From the NCBI GenBank assembly GCA_023381515.1, contig JAMCQI010000087.1, positions 1 to 15,008 on the forward strand: a DNA stretch of 15,008 bases, read 5' to 3'. The DNA is from Chloroflexota bacterium. GTDB taxonomy: Bacteria > Chloroflexota > Anaerolineae > UBA4142. The notes below the pieces were generated by a model that did not search any database, had not been told where the DNA came from, and saw only the letters and a program-made list of their open reading frames with translations. This document shows positions 1-7,527 of this stretch, in pieces (the stretch's first letter is position 1; each line of letters starts with the position of its first letter). The position numbers and the translations under genes are program-made.

Positions 1-167
1 GGACGGTGGACAAGACCTTGATCGGAAACACCCGGCGGACGGCGTTTACCTACAAGATCACGCTCACAAATCTGCTCGCTGCTCCGGCCAAGGTCACGCT
101 GCTCGATCAGTTGCCGCTGGGACGGACGGAGGAGATCAAAGTCAAGCCCCATGAGGTATCGCCCAAG
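1..167 (+). repeat. Direct repeat, copy A (end of MuiA-family gene)
   Basis: Bases 1-167 align without gaps to 5668-5834. I counted four mismatches (128/5795, 151/5818, 156/5823, 158/5825), three of them in the last 17 bases. Similarity stops abruptly after 167. The repeat runs off the left edge, so its full length is unknown. It is coding in both copies. Confidence 0.95.
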
Positions 168-299
168 CCAACGAGCACGGATAACCTCGGCATCTATACC
201 TGGGAACTGGAGCTCAAGCCGGAAGAAAAACGCGAGGTGACGCTTGGCTTCACCATCGAACACCCGCGTGACATGCGACTCTTTGGAATCAGAGATTGA
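1..299 (+). CDS. MuiA-family (DUF4139) protein, C-terminal end only
   Basis: This frame is already open at the left edge and ends with TGA at 297-299, so only the last ~98 codons of a longer gene are seen. The sequence is the C-terminal part of a DUF4139 domain: strands typical of the family (NTRRTAFTYKITLTN, LLDQLPLGRTEEIKV) followed by the usual ending GIYTWELELKPEEKREVTLG and a short IEHPRDMRLFGI close. A GTG at 6-8 is in frame but is an internal valine, because the same residues lie deep inside the second copy at 5673 onward. MuiA-family proteins are of uncertain function; the family is named from a mucoidy inhibitor and has DUF4140, a coiled coil and DUF4139. This copy has an intact end, unlike the broken copy at 4405-6008. 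The start and the frame integrity upstream cannot be judged. Confidence 0.85.
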   Translation, partial: TVDKTLIGNTRRTAFTYKITLTNLLAAPAKVTLLDQLPLGRTEEIKVKPHEVSPKPTSTDNLGIYTWELELKPEEKREVTLGFTIEHPRDMRLFGIRD

Positions 300-304
300 G
301 ACTC

Positions 305-322
305 GCCGCCGTTCGCGGCGGC
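305..322 (+). other. Hairpin with UUCG loop between gene end and ribosome-binding site
   Basis: GCCGCCG, TTCG, CGGCGGC form a perfect 7-bp all-GC stem with a UUCG tetraloop. It sits 5 bases after the stop of the upstream gene and just before the purine-rich ribosome-binding site (324-335) of the 1331-residue gene. There is no T-run after it, so it is not a standard intrinsic terminator. It could protect mRNA ends, pause transcription or uncouple translation of the two genes; that is inference. Confidence 0.5.
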
Positions 323-340
323 TAAGGGAGGAGGATCACC

Positions 341-3300
341 ATGAACACCCATTTGTTCTTTCGGCGGATTGCTTTGCTTGTCGCCGTGTGCGCAGGAGTC
401 ATTGTCTTGGGTGATGTATCCAAACAGACTGGAATCATATCCGCCGCGCCGAAGGCGCCCGCGGGTTCCGCCACGTACACGGCGGTCGCGGATGCGACAA
501 TCAAACAGTCCGCGCCCGATCTCAACTATGGCAGCGCTCCGACGCTGGATGTGCTCCACGGTCTTGAGGGGAGCGAGAATGGGGCCGCGCTCATCCGCTT
601 TGACATCTCCGCGCTGCCGTCCGATGCCACCATCGACAGCGCCTATCTCCAGCTCTATCTCGAAAGCGGCACCGGACTCAATCCGGTGGATCTGTCTCTG
701 CGCATCGTCACGAGTTCGTGGAACGAATCCACCGTCACCTGGAACACCGCCCCGGCGGCCACCCCGGGCTGGATCACCTGGTCGATGGATGCCACCCCGG
801 GCTACAAGACCACCATCGACCTTTCCGGCTGGGTCGCCTACTGGATGACGCTCCCGAACTATGGCGTGCAGCTCAGTGGGCCTACGAGCAACTTGTTTAC
901 GCGGACATTTTCCAGCCGGGAGGGCTACAACGCCGCCCCCAGCCTCGTCGTCAACTATCATCGTCCTCCGACGGTCATGTCCGGTCACATCTATGTCGGG
1001 GATGTCGGAGATACAAGCACGCCCTTGCCGGGGATCGAGGTCGCGCTGTACTGCTCGAGCGGGGCCAACGTGCAGGGGGATCTCGTCGACCGGACGGACA
1101 CCGATGCGCAGGGCGCTTACACGGTCGGGACCACCTCCATCTGTGAGTACTATAATGTCATGTCGTTCGCGCCCCCCGGCTACTATTCCCTGGACGCCAC
1201 CTCCAGTGCCGGCATCCGCCGGTCGCCCACCTGGATTCAATACCTCTCCAATCAGACGGCCCATACCTATACCGGCGATGCCTTCTGGGACAAGGTGACG
1301 CCGCCCGTCGACAACACCCCTCCCGGGTTCTGGGCGAACTTTGCCCCCACCCAGTGGGTGAACACGCAAACGGTCCCGGCGAGCGAACAGGTGGCCGATA
1401 CGCTCTCCGGGCTGCGCGTCGCAAGCGCCCAGTTTCGGTACTCCGTCACCGGCGGCGAGACCTGGAGCAACTGGCATGGTGCTTCCATTACCGGTGCGGA
1501 CGGGACCACTTCTCCGCAGACGATCTCGGCCAATGTGCCTTTCGGTCACGATTCGGGGCCTACCAGTAAGAACTGGGTCCAGTTCCAGGTGGCGGATATG
1601 CAGGGCAATCCCGGCACAGGCCCGACGCACGCCATCAACGTGGATTCCATCCCTCCTCAGAATCCAACCGGCTTGTCGAGCTCGACACACACACCCGGCG
1701 TCTGGTCGAACAACCCGCAAGTAACCGCCCAGTGGTCGGGAGCAACGGATGACCGGAGCGGGCTCAAGGGTTATTCCGTCGCCTGGGACCACTCGTCCAC
1801 GACCGTGCCGGGCGTGTTCGTCGCAACCTCGGGTACCAGCTTCACGAACAATGCCTCGGCGGACTCGCCCGATTGGTGGTTCCATGTGCGCTCGATTGAC
1901 CAGGCAGGGAATGCCGCCGTGGGCGCCAAACATCTCGGACCCTTCAAGATTGACACCACGCCTCCGATGGTCTTTCTCACGGCACCCACTGCGGGCGCGG
2001 TGGCAACCGCGACGTTCATTGTCTCCTGGAGCGGGACCGATGCCTCGGGAATCGCGAGTTACGACGTGCAGACGAACACCGACGGAGGTGCTTGGAGCGC
2101 CTGGCTCACCGGCGTCACTTACCAGTCTGCCACGTTCGCCGGCCAGCGGGGACACACCCACTACTTTCGGGCACGCGCCCACGACCTGGCGGGGAACGTG
2201 AGCGGTTGGTCGTCCTCCGGGTGGGCCAAGTTGGGGACAGACATCGTGGTTACCGTGCGCTACGAATCCGGCGTCGGCTGCAGTACCGCCAGAGTTTACA
2301 ACAACGACACCCTCGTAGGGTGGACTAACGGTCAGGGCCAGGCGACTGCGCACGACGTTTTGGTCGGGGATCAGCTCTCAGCGCTCTGCCTCGTCTATGA
2401 GCATACCGCGGCACGACCGGATCACGACCGCTACGGATACTCTAGCGGCAAGAACTGGGATTGGCGCGCGTACCAGACAAGCATCGACATCGATAATGAC
2501 GGCAACCCGCACCGCTATGCGGTGACGAGCGGCACTTCTTCCGCGACGCTAACTGTGCGCAAAAAGAACGCCCTGATCGGGATGCACACTATCTTCTCGG
2601 TGTTGTGGGATGCCAATACGGCTTATCTGAACGACTTTGTGCAGGGGGTGCGGAGCGCGTCCGCCTTGCTGTACGATGTGACCGACGGGCAGATGTTCTT
2701 TGAGGTGATCGAGATCTTTGACAACCGCGAGCACGGGGACGGTTCGGATGCCGTCGTGTACCCCTCCAACGATTGCGGAATAGGCGACGCCGTCCCCTAT
2801 GCGATCACTCAATCTAGCGGGCGGCGCATTCATCTCGCACGCTCCTACTGCGAGGACTATCCTGGTAAGCTGAACTACGGGATGAGTCGTCTGGCCGCCG
2901 CGACAGTAATTCACGAGTTCGGCCATGACGCGCTGGGATTGGGGGATGAGTACTATGGCCGCAATGGAGAGCCGCCGGCAAACAACTCCTGCACCCCCAC
3001 CGGCGACCCGAACAACCCAATTAAAGGTTGTTGCACCATCAATTGGATCGATAATCCGTCAGACGCCGAGAGAGATAGACAGGGAAGCATCATGAACGAC
3101 CATTTCAGGGCCACCGAACTGTGCTCCCGAGCCGATCCGGCGCACCCGCACAACGCCGAGACCGATCAGGATGGCGTGAATCCTGGAGAAACGACATGGG
3201 AGACGTTGATACGCCATTATGGAACGCCTTATAGCGCGTACTTTCAACTGCAGTCGCCGGATACGCGCCATGTTGCCGTCGTCCCGGGCCCCTCTGCGTT

Positions 3301-4336
3301 TCCCGTTCCCTCCTGGATAGAAATCCACGTCGGCGATAAAAACACTGGAGTTTGCTCTCCCTACACGCAGAAATTCCTTTACGCCAGCTCTCCGGCCAAG
3401 CGCGCTGAGGCGTGGGTGAACCGGCCCGATGGGATCGACCTTCACCAAGGCTTTACCAACGACAAGGGCGAAATCGCGATTTACGGCGCCCACACCGGAG
3501 ACACTGTGCACGCCAAGCTGACTCAAAAGGTGGGAGAAACCACGGTCACCCTGTTTGAATCCAGTGAAAAGATAATAGCCTGCCCGGCGACCACACCCGT
3601 CAAAACGCTTGCGCCAATGCCTTTCACCCTGACGCCGAGCATTTTACCGCTCGGTGCCAATCTCGTCCAGGTGCAGGTGCAAGCCTCGTCGACGTTACCG
3701 TCTGCGCCGCAAGTAGTCTTGTCGCAAGACGGCCTCTCGACGCCCATCAGCGTGACCCTGACCTACAATTCGGCGCTCGCTCTTTACACCGGACAAGCCA
3801 TGTTGAGCACAGCGCTTGAGCCGGCGGGCCAGGCGGACGTGCAGGCGACGGATAGCGCCGGCGGCCGAGTCGCGGTCTTGCAGAGCTTCCGTCTCCTCCC
3901 AGTCAAGGCCGCTGTCTTGAACTTGCACCTCTTTTCACGTGATGCTCAATTTGCGCTCTTCCTACCGCCCGGCAGCCTGATTGCCGATACGGTCATCTCG
4001 ATTCAGAACACGACGATCGGGAGCCCAGCGCAAGGGAACCTGGTGCTCGTCGGTTCGCCCTATCAAGTCATCACCGCGAGCGGACAGTCTCAGCTCAAGG
4101 GCAATGGCACGATCAACATTACCTATCCCGCCGAGCAAGCGGCGAGCGTGCGCCTCGGGACACTGCAGCTGTATCGCTGGGACGAGGCACAAAATCGCTG
4201 GGTCGCCGCGGGACGCGGCACTTTGGATACTGAGCGACGGTTCGTCAGCACTCAGATCGACCACCTGTCGGTCTTTGCCTTGCTCGGCGAGCGGGTGGGG
4301 AGCGGCAACCTGTACTTGCCGCTCGTCAGGCGGTAG
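341..4336 (+). CDS. Secreted multidomain protein: DNRLRE domain, Ig-like domains, CLCA/M64-like zinc-metallopeptidase motif
   Basis: 1331 residues, starting at ATG 341, 5 bases after a strong purine-rich ribosome-binding site (AGGGAGGAGGA). An N-terminal signal peptide (hydrophobic core ~10-25) indicates export. Domains in order: DNRLRE-type beta-sandwich (~42-206, ADATIKQS…NYGSAPTLDV, ALIRFDIS); a carboxypeptidase-regulatory/SdrD-B-like domain (~212-310, PLPGIEVALYC, TDAQGAYTV); three Ig/FN3-like modules (~325-630, each opened by D(N/S/T)(T/I)PP); then a peptidase-like region (~640-965). The last has H858-E-F-G-H862 with D869-E-Y after it (HExxHx6DE), the layout of M64 peptidases and CLCA metallohydrolases, and a possible Met-turn at GSIM918. 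Cysteines at 812 and 837 could form a disulfide. The C-terminal ~300 residues are beta-rich and end in LYLPLVRR. The likely role is an exported or surface peptidase; the substrate is unknown. Catalysis is inferred from the motif only. Confidence 0.85.
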   Translation: MNTHLFFRRIALLVAVCAGVIVLGDVSKQTGIISAAPKAPAGSATYTAVADATIKQSAPDLNYGSAPTLDVLHGLEGSENGAALIRFDISALPSDATIDSAYLQLYLESGTGLNPVDLSLRIVTSSWNESTVTWNTAPAATPGWITWSMDATPGYKTTIDLSGWVAYWMTLPNYGVQLSGPTSNLFTRTFSSREGYNAAPSLVVNYHRPPTVMSGHIYVGDVGDTSTPLPGIEVALYCSSGANVQGDLVDRTDTDAQGAYTVGTTSICEYYNVMSFAPPGYYSLDATSSAGIRRSPTWIQYLSNQTAHTYTGDAFWDKVTPPVDNTPPGFWANFAPTQWVNTQTVPASEQVADTLSGLRVASAQFRYSVTGGETWSNWHGASITGADGTTSPQTISANVPFGHDSGPTSKNWVQFQVADMQGNPGTGPTHAINVDSIPPQNPTGLSSSTHTPGVWSNNPQVTAQWSGATDDRSGLKGYSVAWDHSSTTVPGVFVATSGTSFTNNASADSPDWWFHVRSIDQAGNAAVGAKHLGPFKIDTTPPMVFLTAPTAGAVATATFIVSWSGTDASGIASYDVQTNTDGGAWSAWLTGVTYQSATFAGQRGHTHYFRARAHDLAGNVSGWSSSGWAKLGTDIVVTVRYESGVGCSTARVYNNDTLVGWTNGQGQATAHDVLVGDQLSALCLVYEHTAARPDHDRYGYSSGKNWDWRAYQTSIDIDNDGNPHRYAVTSGTSSATLTVRKKNALIGMHTIFSVLWDANTAYLNDFVQGVRSASALLYDVTDGQMFFEVIEIFDNREHGDGSDAVVYPSNDCGIGDAVPYAITQSSGRRIHLARSYCEDYPGKLNYGMSRLAAATVIHEFGHDALGLGDEYYGRNGEPPANNSCTPTGDPNNPIKGCCTINWIDNPSDAERDRQGSIMNDHFRATELCSRADPAHPHNAETDQDGVNPGETTWETLIRHYGTPYSAYFQLQSPDTRHVAVVPGPSAFPVPSWIEIHVGDKNTGVCSPYTQKFLYASSPAKRAEAWVNRPDGIDLHQGFTNDKGEIAIYGAHTGDTVHAKLTQKVGETTVTLFESSEKIIACPATTPVKTLAPMPFTLTPSILPLGANLVQVQVQASSTLPSAPQVVLSQDGLSTPISVTLTYNSALALYTGQAMLSTALEPAGQADVQATDSAGGRVAVLQSFRLLPVKAAVLNLHLFSRDAQFALFLPPGSLIADTVISIQNTTIGSPAQGNLVLVGSPYQVITASGQSQLKGNGTINITYPAEQAASVRLGTLQLYRWDEAQNRWVAAGRGTLDTERRFVSTQIDHLSVFALLGERVGSGNLYLPLVRR

Positions 4337-4354
4337 AAGGAGAATTCAAATAAC

Positions 4355-4411
4355 ATGGAACGCGACGCCCCCGGGCATCGCCTTCGGGCTCATGGAGGGA
4401 ACATGTGGTGA
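4355..4411 (+). other. Possible 18-codon leader ORF overlapping the next gene's start
   Basis: ATG 4355 opens an 18-codon ORF (MERDAPGHRLRAHGGNMW) ending at TGA 4409-4411, which overlaps the GTG at 4408 of the MuiA-family gene. An AAGGAG lies at 4337-4342, 12 bases upstream of the ATG, a longer spacing than ideal. The overlap would allow translational coupling. The peptide has no recognisable family, and such a short ORF can arise by chance. Confidence 0.2.
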
Positions 4412-4472
4412 CACTTTCCGCAGCAATCGTGGCAGTGACCGTGTACACAGACCGCGCCCGCGTGACGCGACA

Positions 4473-4479
4473 GGGGGGG
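4473..4479 (+). other. G7 run at the frame change in the MuiA-family gene
   Basis: Seven consecutive G follow CGACA. Upstream homology is in the frame of 4405; downstream homology is in the frame two bases further on. Eight G would give Q-G-G-A-H-L-S-A-G, matching the spacing of related N-termini (TRRGEVELEAG-like). A one-base deletion, a homopolymer sequencing error or transcript slippage would each fit. Confidence 0.75.
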
Positions 4480-5667
4480 CGCACCTTTCGGCCGGTGCGC
4501 AGACCGTTGCGCTCTCCAATTTGCCGGCGGCCCTTGACCAGGACTCCGTCCGGGCGAGCGGCAGGGGCGCGAACGCCAAAATCCTTGGCATTGAAGTGGC
4601 GACACAATACGTGACGGTCGCTCCGGAAGAGAATGTGGCCGTATTGCGGGCCAAGCTCGAAGAACTGCAGGATGAGGACACGGCACAGGCCGACCAGGAC
4701 GCCGCGTTGGACGCGCAGAGCAAATTCCTCGATTCATTGCGAGAATCGAGCGGGCATAGCTTCGCCAAAGGGTTTGCCTACGGCAACTCGACCTTGGAGC
4801 GCGCCCAGTCACTGGTCGAATACATGAATCGTGAGCTGGAGGCGGTCCATTCACGGAAACGCGAGATCACGCAGAAACGCCGCGACCTCAAACGCGAAAT
4901 AAATGCGGCCCAAGCGCGGCTGGGTCAGGTCAAGAGCAGCCAGACCATCCTGCGGCGTGAAATTCAAGTGGCCGTCGAAGCAAGCGCCGAGACCGACCTG
5001 GAATTACAGGTAACCTATGTCGTACAGGGAGCCTCGTGGAAGCCGCTGTACGATATTCGGCTTGAAGGCGAAAAGGTGACGTTCGGCTATCTCGCGAGCG
5101 TGACCCAGCGGTCCGGCGAGGACTGGAACGGGGTCGAGCTCTCGCTTTCGACCGCGCGGCCGGCGACGAGCACCGAGCTTCCGGAACTCAAGCCTTGGTA
5201 TCTCGATACGGTCCGAACACTGCCTCTGCGTGCGGAAGCACTACCAGTGCCCGCCCCGGCAGCGATGCCAACTGAGGCGGTGCAGGCGCCCATGGCGGCA
5301 GCGCCACCCGAGGCGGTTCCCGTCGCGACGGCCGTGGTCGAGACGAGCGAAGCGGCGGTCACGTACCGGGTCGCACAGCCCGTCACCATTCCGTCCGACG
5401 GCGCCCCGCACAAGACGACCATCACAGAGGTGGAGCTCACGGCTGCCCTTGACTATGTCACGGCGCCGAAGCTCGCCGAGGAAGCGTATTTGCGCGCCAA
5501 GATCAAGAACGCATCGCCTTACCTGCTTTTGCCCGGGCGGGCCAACATCTTTCATGGCGCTGATTTCGTCGGGGTCACTCGACTCGAAACAATTGCACCG
5601 AACGAAGAATTCGAAGCGCATCTCGGAGTGGACAACCGCATCAAGGTGGAGCGCGAGTTGGTCGAGC

Positions 5668-5834
5668 GGACGGTGGACAAGACCTTGATCGGAAACACCC
5701 GGCGGACGGCGTTTACCTACAAGATCACGCTCACAAATCTGCTCGCTGCTCCGGCCAAGGTCACGCTGCTCGATCAGTTGCCGCTGGGACGGACCGAGGA
5801 GATCAAAGTCAAGCCCCGTGAGATCTCGCCCAAG
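5668..5834 (+). repeat. Direct repeat, copy B (inside broken MuiA-family gene)
   Basis: This is the partner of 1-167, with 163 of 167 bases the same. Its right end coincides exactly with the point where the MuiA-family homology stops, so the end marks a recombination or deletion junction. The two copies are 5667 bases apart and flank the 1331-residue metallopeptidase gene. Confidence 0.95.
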
Positions 5835-5847
5835 TGGCAGAGATTGA

Positions 5848-6171
5848 CAACCTTTCCGTGTCGCCTCCAAGCCACCGCAAGTAGCCATTCTAGTGCCTCA
5901 CACATATGCCCACTTCAGTCCGGGCCAACCAATCTTCGTCCAGGGCCCGGCAAACGATCCGAAAGGAGGCAGCTTCCCCTGGACCGCGTTCACCTGGTCG
6001 TCGAGTAGGGACGGAACCTTGGGATCAGGACAAGCCCTGCTCCTGGACCATCTCTCTTCCGGTCTGCACAAGATTACACGCTCTGTTCGGGACAGTACCG
6101 GCCTGGTAGGAACCAGCAGTATCTCTATCTTTGTGGGCCAGTCCCTTTACTTGCCTTTCCTGAGAAGGTGA
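5848..6171 (+). pseudogene. C-terminal remnant of a secreted Ig/PKD-like protein
   Basis: In the frame of 5893 an open stretch begins right after a TGA (5845-5847) and ends at the TGA at 6169-6171. It reads as one beta-sandwich domain of the PKD/Ig type (PPQVAILVPH, FSPGQPIFVQGPANDP, FTWSSSRDGTLGSG, SGLHKITRSVRDSTG) and closes with SLYLPFLRR. No signal peptide or credible start is present. A GTG at 5893 lies inside the first strand and has no ribosome-binding site. It is in a different frame from the MuiA body before it. The simplest reading is that a deletion removed the end of the MuiA-family gene and the front of the gene that followed, fusing the two out of frame at 5834/5835. Expression as a protein is unlikely. 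Confidence 0.7.
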
Positions 6172-6205
6172 GGCTCCCTCAACAACCAACACACAAGAAG
6201 GAAAC

Positions 6206-7471
6206 ATGAAACGCTCTCACTCGCTCCGACGATCTATGATACCAATCGTGCTGCTTTGCCTGTCTCTCACGGCGGGAACGCAAGCGGTTTCCCAAGCGAA
6301 TACCGAACTTGGCATGTCATCCCCGCCCGCCGCCCCGTCCACCTCATTCAAAGGCTGGTCGAGTCTCGGTCGCCCCTCGCCCTACCGCCTTGGGCTTCCC
6401 GCGCTGGGCGTCAATAAGGATGGCCGGCAGGAACTCTTTGCGATCGGGAGCAATGGCGAGGTCTGGCATGCTTGGCAGACAAGCCCTTCCGGCGATTGGA
6501 GCAGCTGGCTCGACTTTAGTGGCACGGGGACGAGCTACTGCGCGGCGGTCGGATCGAATGCTGATGGGCGCATGGAACTCTTCGCCTTGTGGTACGACCT
6601 GGCCGTGTGGCATACCTGGCAAGGCTCGCCCAACAACCCCTTTGTGGGTTCCTGGCAGACATTCGGTTGGCCGCAGAACCAGTACCACTTGACCTGTCCC
6701 AGGATAGGCCGAAATGTGGATGGACGACTGGAGGTCTTTTCAATCGGCGCTGATGGAAACGTCTGGGCCTTGCCCCAGGTCGCACCGTCGGACGGCTGGG
6801 CAGCGTGGGCCTCTCTCGGGAAACCTGCGGGTCATGCAATTTCCTCCTTGGTTTGGGGGCACGATGCCGATTTGCGCGAGGCGCTTTACGCATTGGGCGA
6901 CGACAATGCGATCTGGTTCAAGTACCAGCAATTCGCGAACGACGGCTGGAGCGGCTGGTACGTATTTCCCAAGTCTGCGGGCGTCAACATGTATGCCCCC
7001 GCCGTCGGATGGAATCAGGACGGCCGGCAGGAATTGTTCATGATCGGAGATGACGGGAACTTGTGGACGCTCGTGCAGGCTCAAGTCAACGCCGACTTGA
7101 AATGGTTCAGTTGGGGGAATTTGGGTAAACCGCCGACCGGCGCGCTGATCCAAAACAAAAAGCCGACCGTGGGTCAGAACCTCGCCTCCGGTAACACGAT
7201 GGAGGTGTTTGCCCAGACCTATGATGGCGCGTACTGGCACATAGGGCAAGTCGCTGCCAACGGCGGCTGGGGTCAGTGGGCGAGCCTTGGGCAGCCTCCG
7301 GGCGGGTTGCCAAACGCCGATGCGATCGTCGGAAACAACAGCGATGGCAATATGGTCCTCTTTGCGGTCGGAAACGACGGAGCCATCTGGCAGAACGTAC
7401 AACAGGCTGCGCCGGCACCGCCCCCGCCAGCGGCTGCGCTCAAGCTCTATCTGCCGCTGAGCATTAGGTGA
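6206..7471 (+). CDS. Secreted seven-bladed PLL-like beta-propeller (lectin-like)
   Basis: 421 residues, ATG 6206 behind AAGGAA (6198-6203, 2 bases spacing). A signal peptide spans ~1-29 (core PIVLLCLSLTAG). From ~50 to 402 there are seven copies of a ~50-residue unit: aromatic-rich WSSLGxP, then N-x-DGRxELFAxGxDGxxWHxxQ, then GxWSxW. Rough units are 51-101, 102-150, 151-201, 202-251, 252-303, 304-358 and 359-402. Units 4 and 6 are the most divergent. The pattern matches the Photorhabdus PLL/PHL lectin and tectonin-like propellers, which bind sugars such as fucose or O-methylated glycans; sugar binding here is inferred. A Pro/Ala linker (401-411) leads to the tail LYLPLSIR. It is preceded by a 34-base gap after the remnant at 6171 and followed 56 bases later by the S74 gene. 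The likely role is recognition of glycans outside the cell. Confidence 0.85.
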   Translation: MKRSHSLRRSMIPIVLLCLSLTAGTQAVSQANTELGMSSPPAAPSTSFKGWSSLGRPSPYRLGLPALGVNKDGRQELFAIGSNGEVWHAWQTSPSGDWSSWLDFSGTGTSYCAAVGSNADGRMELFALWYDLAVWHTWQGSPNNPFVGSWQTFGWPQNQYHLTCPRIGRNVDGRLEVFSIGADGNVWALPQVAPSDGWAAWASLGKPAGHAISSLVWGHDADLREALYALGDDNAIWFKYQQFANDGWSGWYVFPKSAGVNMYAPAVGWNQDGRQELFMIGDDGNLWTLVQAQVNADLKWFSWGNLGKPPTGALIQNKKPTVGQNLASGNTMEVFAQTYDGAYWHIGQVAANGGWGQWASLGQPPGGLPNADAIVGNNSDGNMVLFAVGNDGAIWQNVQQAAPAPPPPAAALKLYLPLSIR

Positions 7472-7480
7472 AATCTGCTT

Positions 7481-7503
7481 CCCCTCCTTTACAAAGAGAG
7501 GAG
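7481..7503 (+). repeat. Small palindrome with TTACAA core
   Basis: CTCCT (7484-7488) and AGGAG (7499-7503) can pair around a loop containing TTACAA. It lies in the short gap before the S74 gene, just upstream of its ribosome-binding site. Its reverse complement resembles the hairpin at 11985-12006 (TTGTAA core between CT-rich and AG-rich arms), but much of the match is base composition. It may be a dispersed intergenic repeat or part of translation control. Confidence 0.3.
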
Positions 7504-7527
7504 AGATCTCCAAAGGAGAATGCCGCG

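Larger units (their letters stand above)
4405..6008 (+). pseudogene. MuiA-family (DUF4140/DUF4139) gene, frameshifted and truncated
   Basis: The N-terminal DUF4140 signature (AVTVYTDRARVTRQG) is read from tandem GTG codons at 4405 and 4408, behind GGAGGGA at 4394-4400; spacing favours 4408. At a run of seven G (4473-4479) the homology moves to another frame (HLSAGAQTVALSNLPAALDQ). That frame continues through a coiled coil (~4630-4960) and DUF4139 (from ~4990; YVVQGASWKPLYDIRL, SGEDWNGVELSLSTA) with an Ala/Pro/Val-rich insert (~5240-5340). An eighth G would restore one frame with family-typical spacing, so this is either one lost base or a sequencing error. After 5834 the homology ends. The frame then runs through unrelated sequence to a stop at 6008, replacing the last ~45 residues that copy A keeps. 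Even if the first shift is an error, the 3' end is lost. MuiA-family function is poorly known. Confidence 0.8.

Noticed and set aside
194..2353. 719-codon open frame on the minus strand opposite the 1331-residue gene
   Set aside because: It is opposite a gene with clear domains and a signal peptide. The product is Arg/Gly-rich low-quality sequence with no recognisable domain, as expected for the complement of GC-rich coding DNA.
4473..4479. Programmed ribosomal frameshift at the G7 run
   Set aside because: There is no slippery heptamer of the usual A/T-rich type and no evident stimulatory stem, and the same gene is also broken at its 3' end, so decay or sequencing error is simpler.
3981..4480. 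N-terminal extension of the second MuiA-family frame back into the 1331-residue gene
   Set aside because: The residues before the G7 run in this frame are Arg/Ser-rich and unlike MuiA; the DUF4140 start is found in the neighbouring frame from 4405/4408.
7468..7527. GTG at 7468 as start of the S74 gene
   Set aside because: It would put 20 polar residues before a clean signal peptide and overlap the previous stop, whereas ATG 7528 has AAAGGAG at good spacing.
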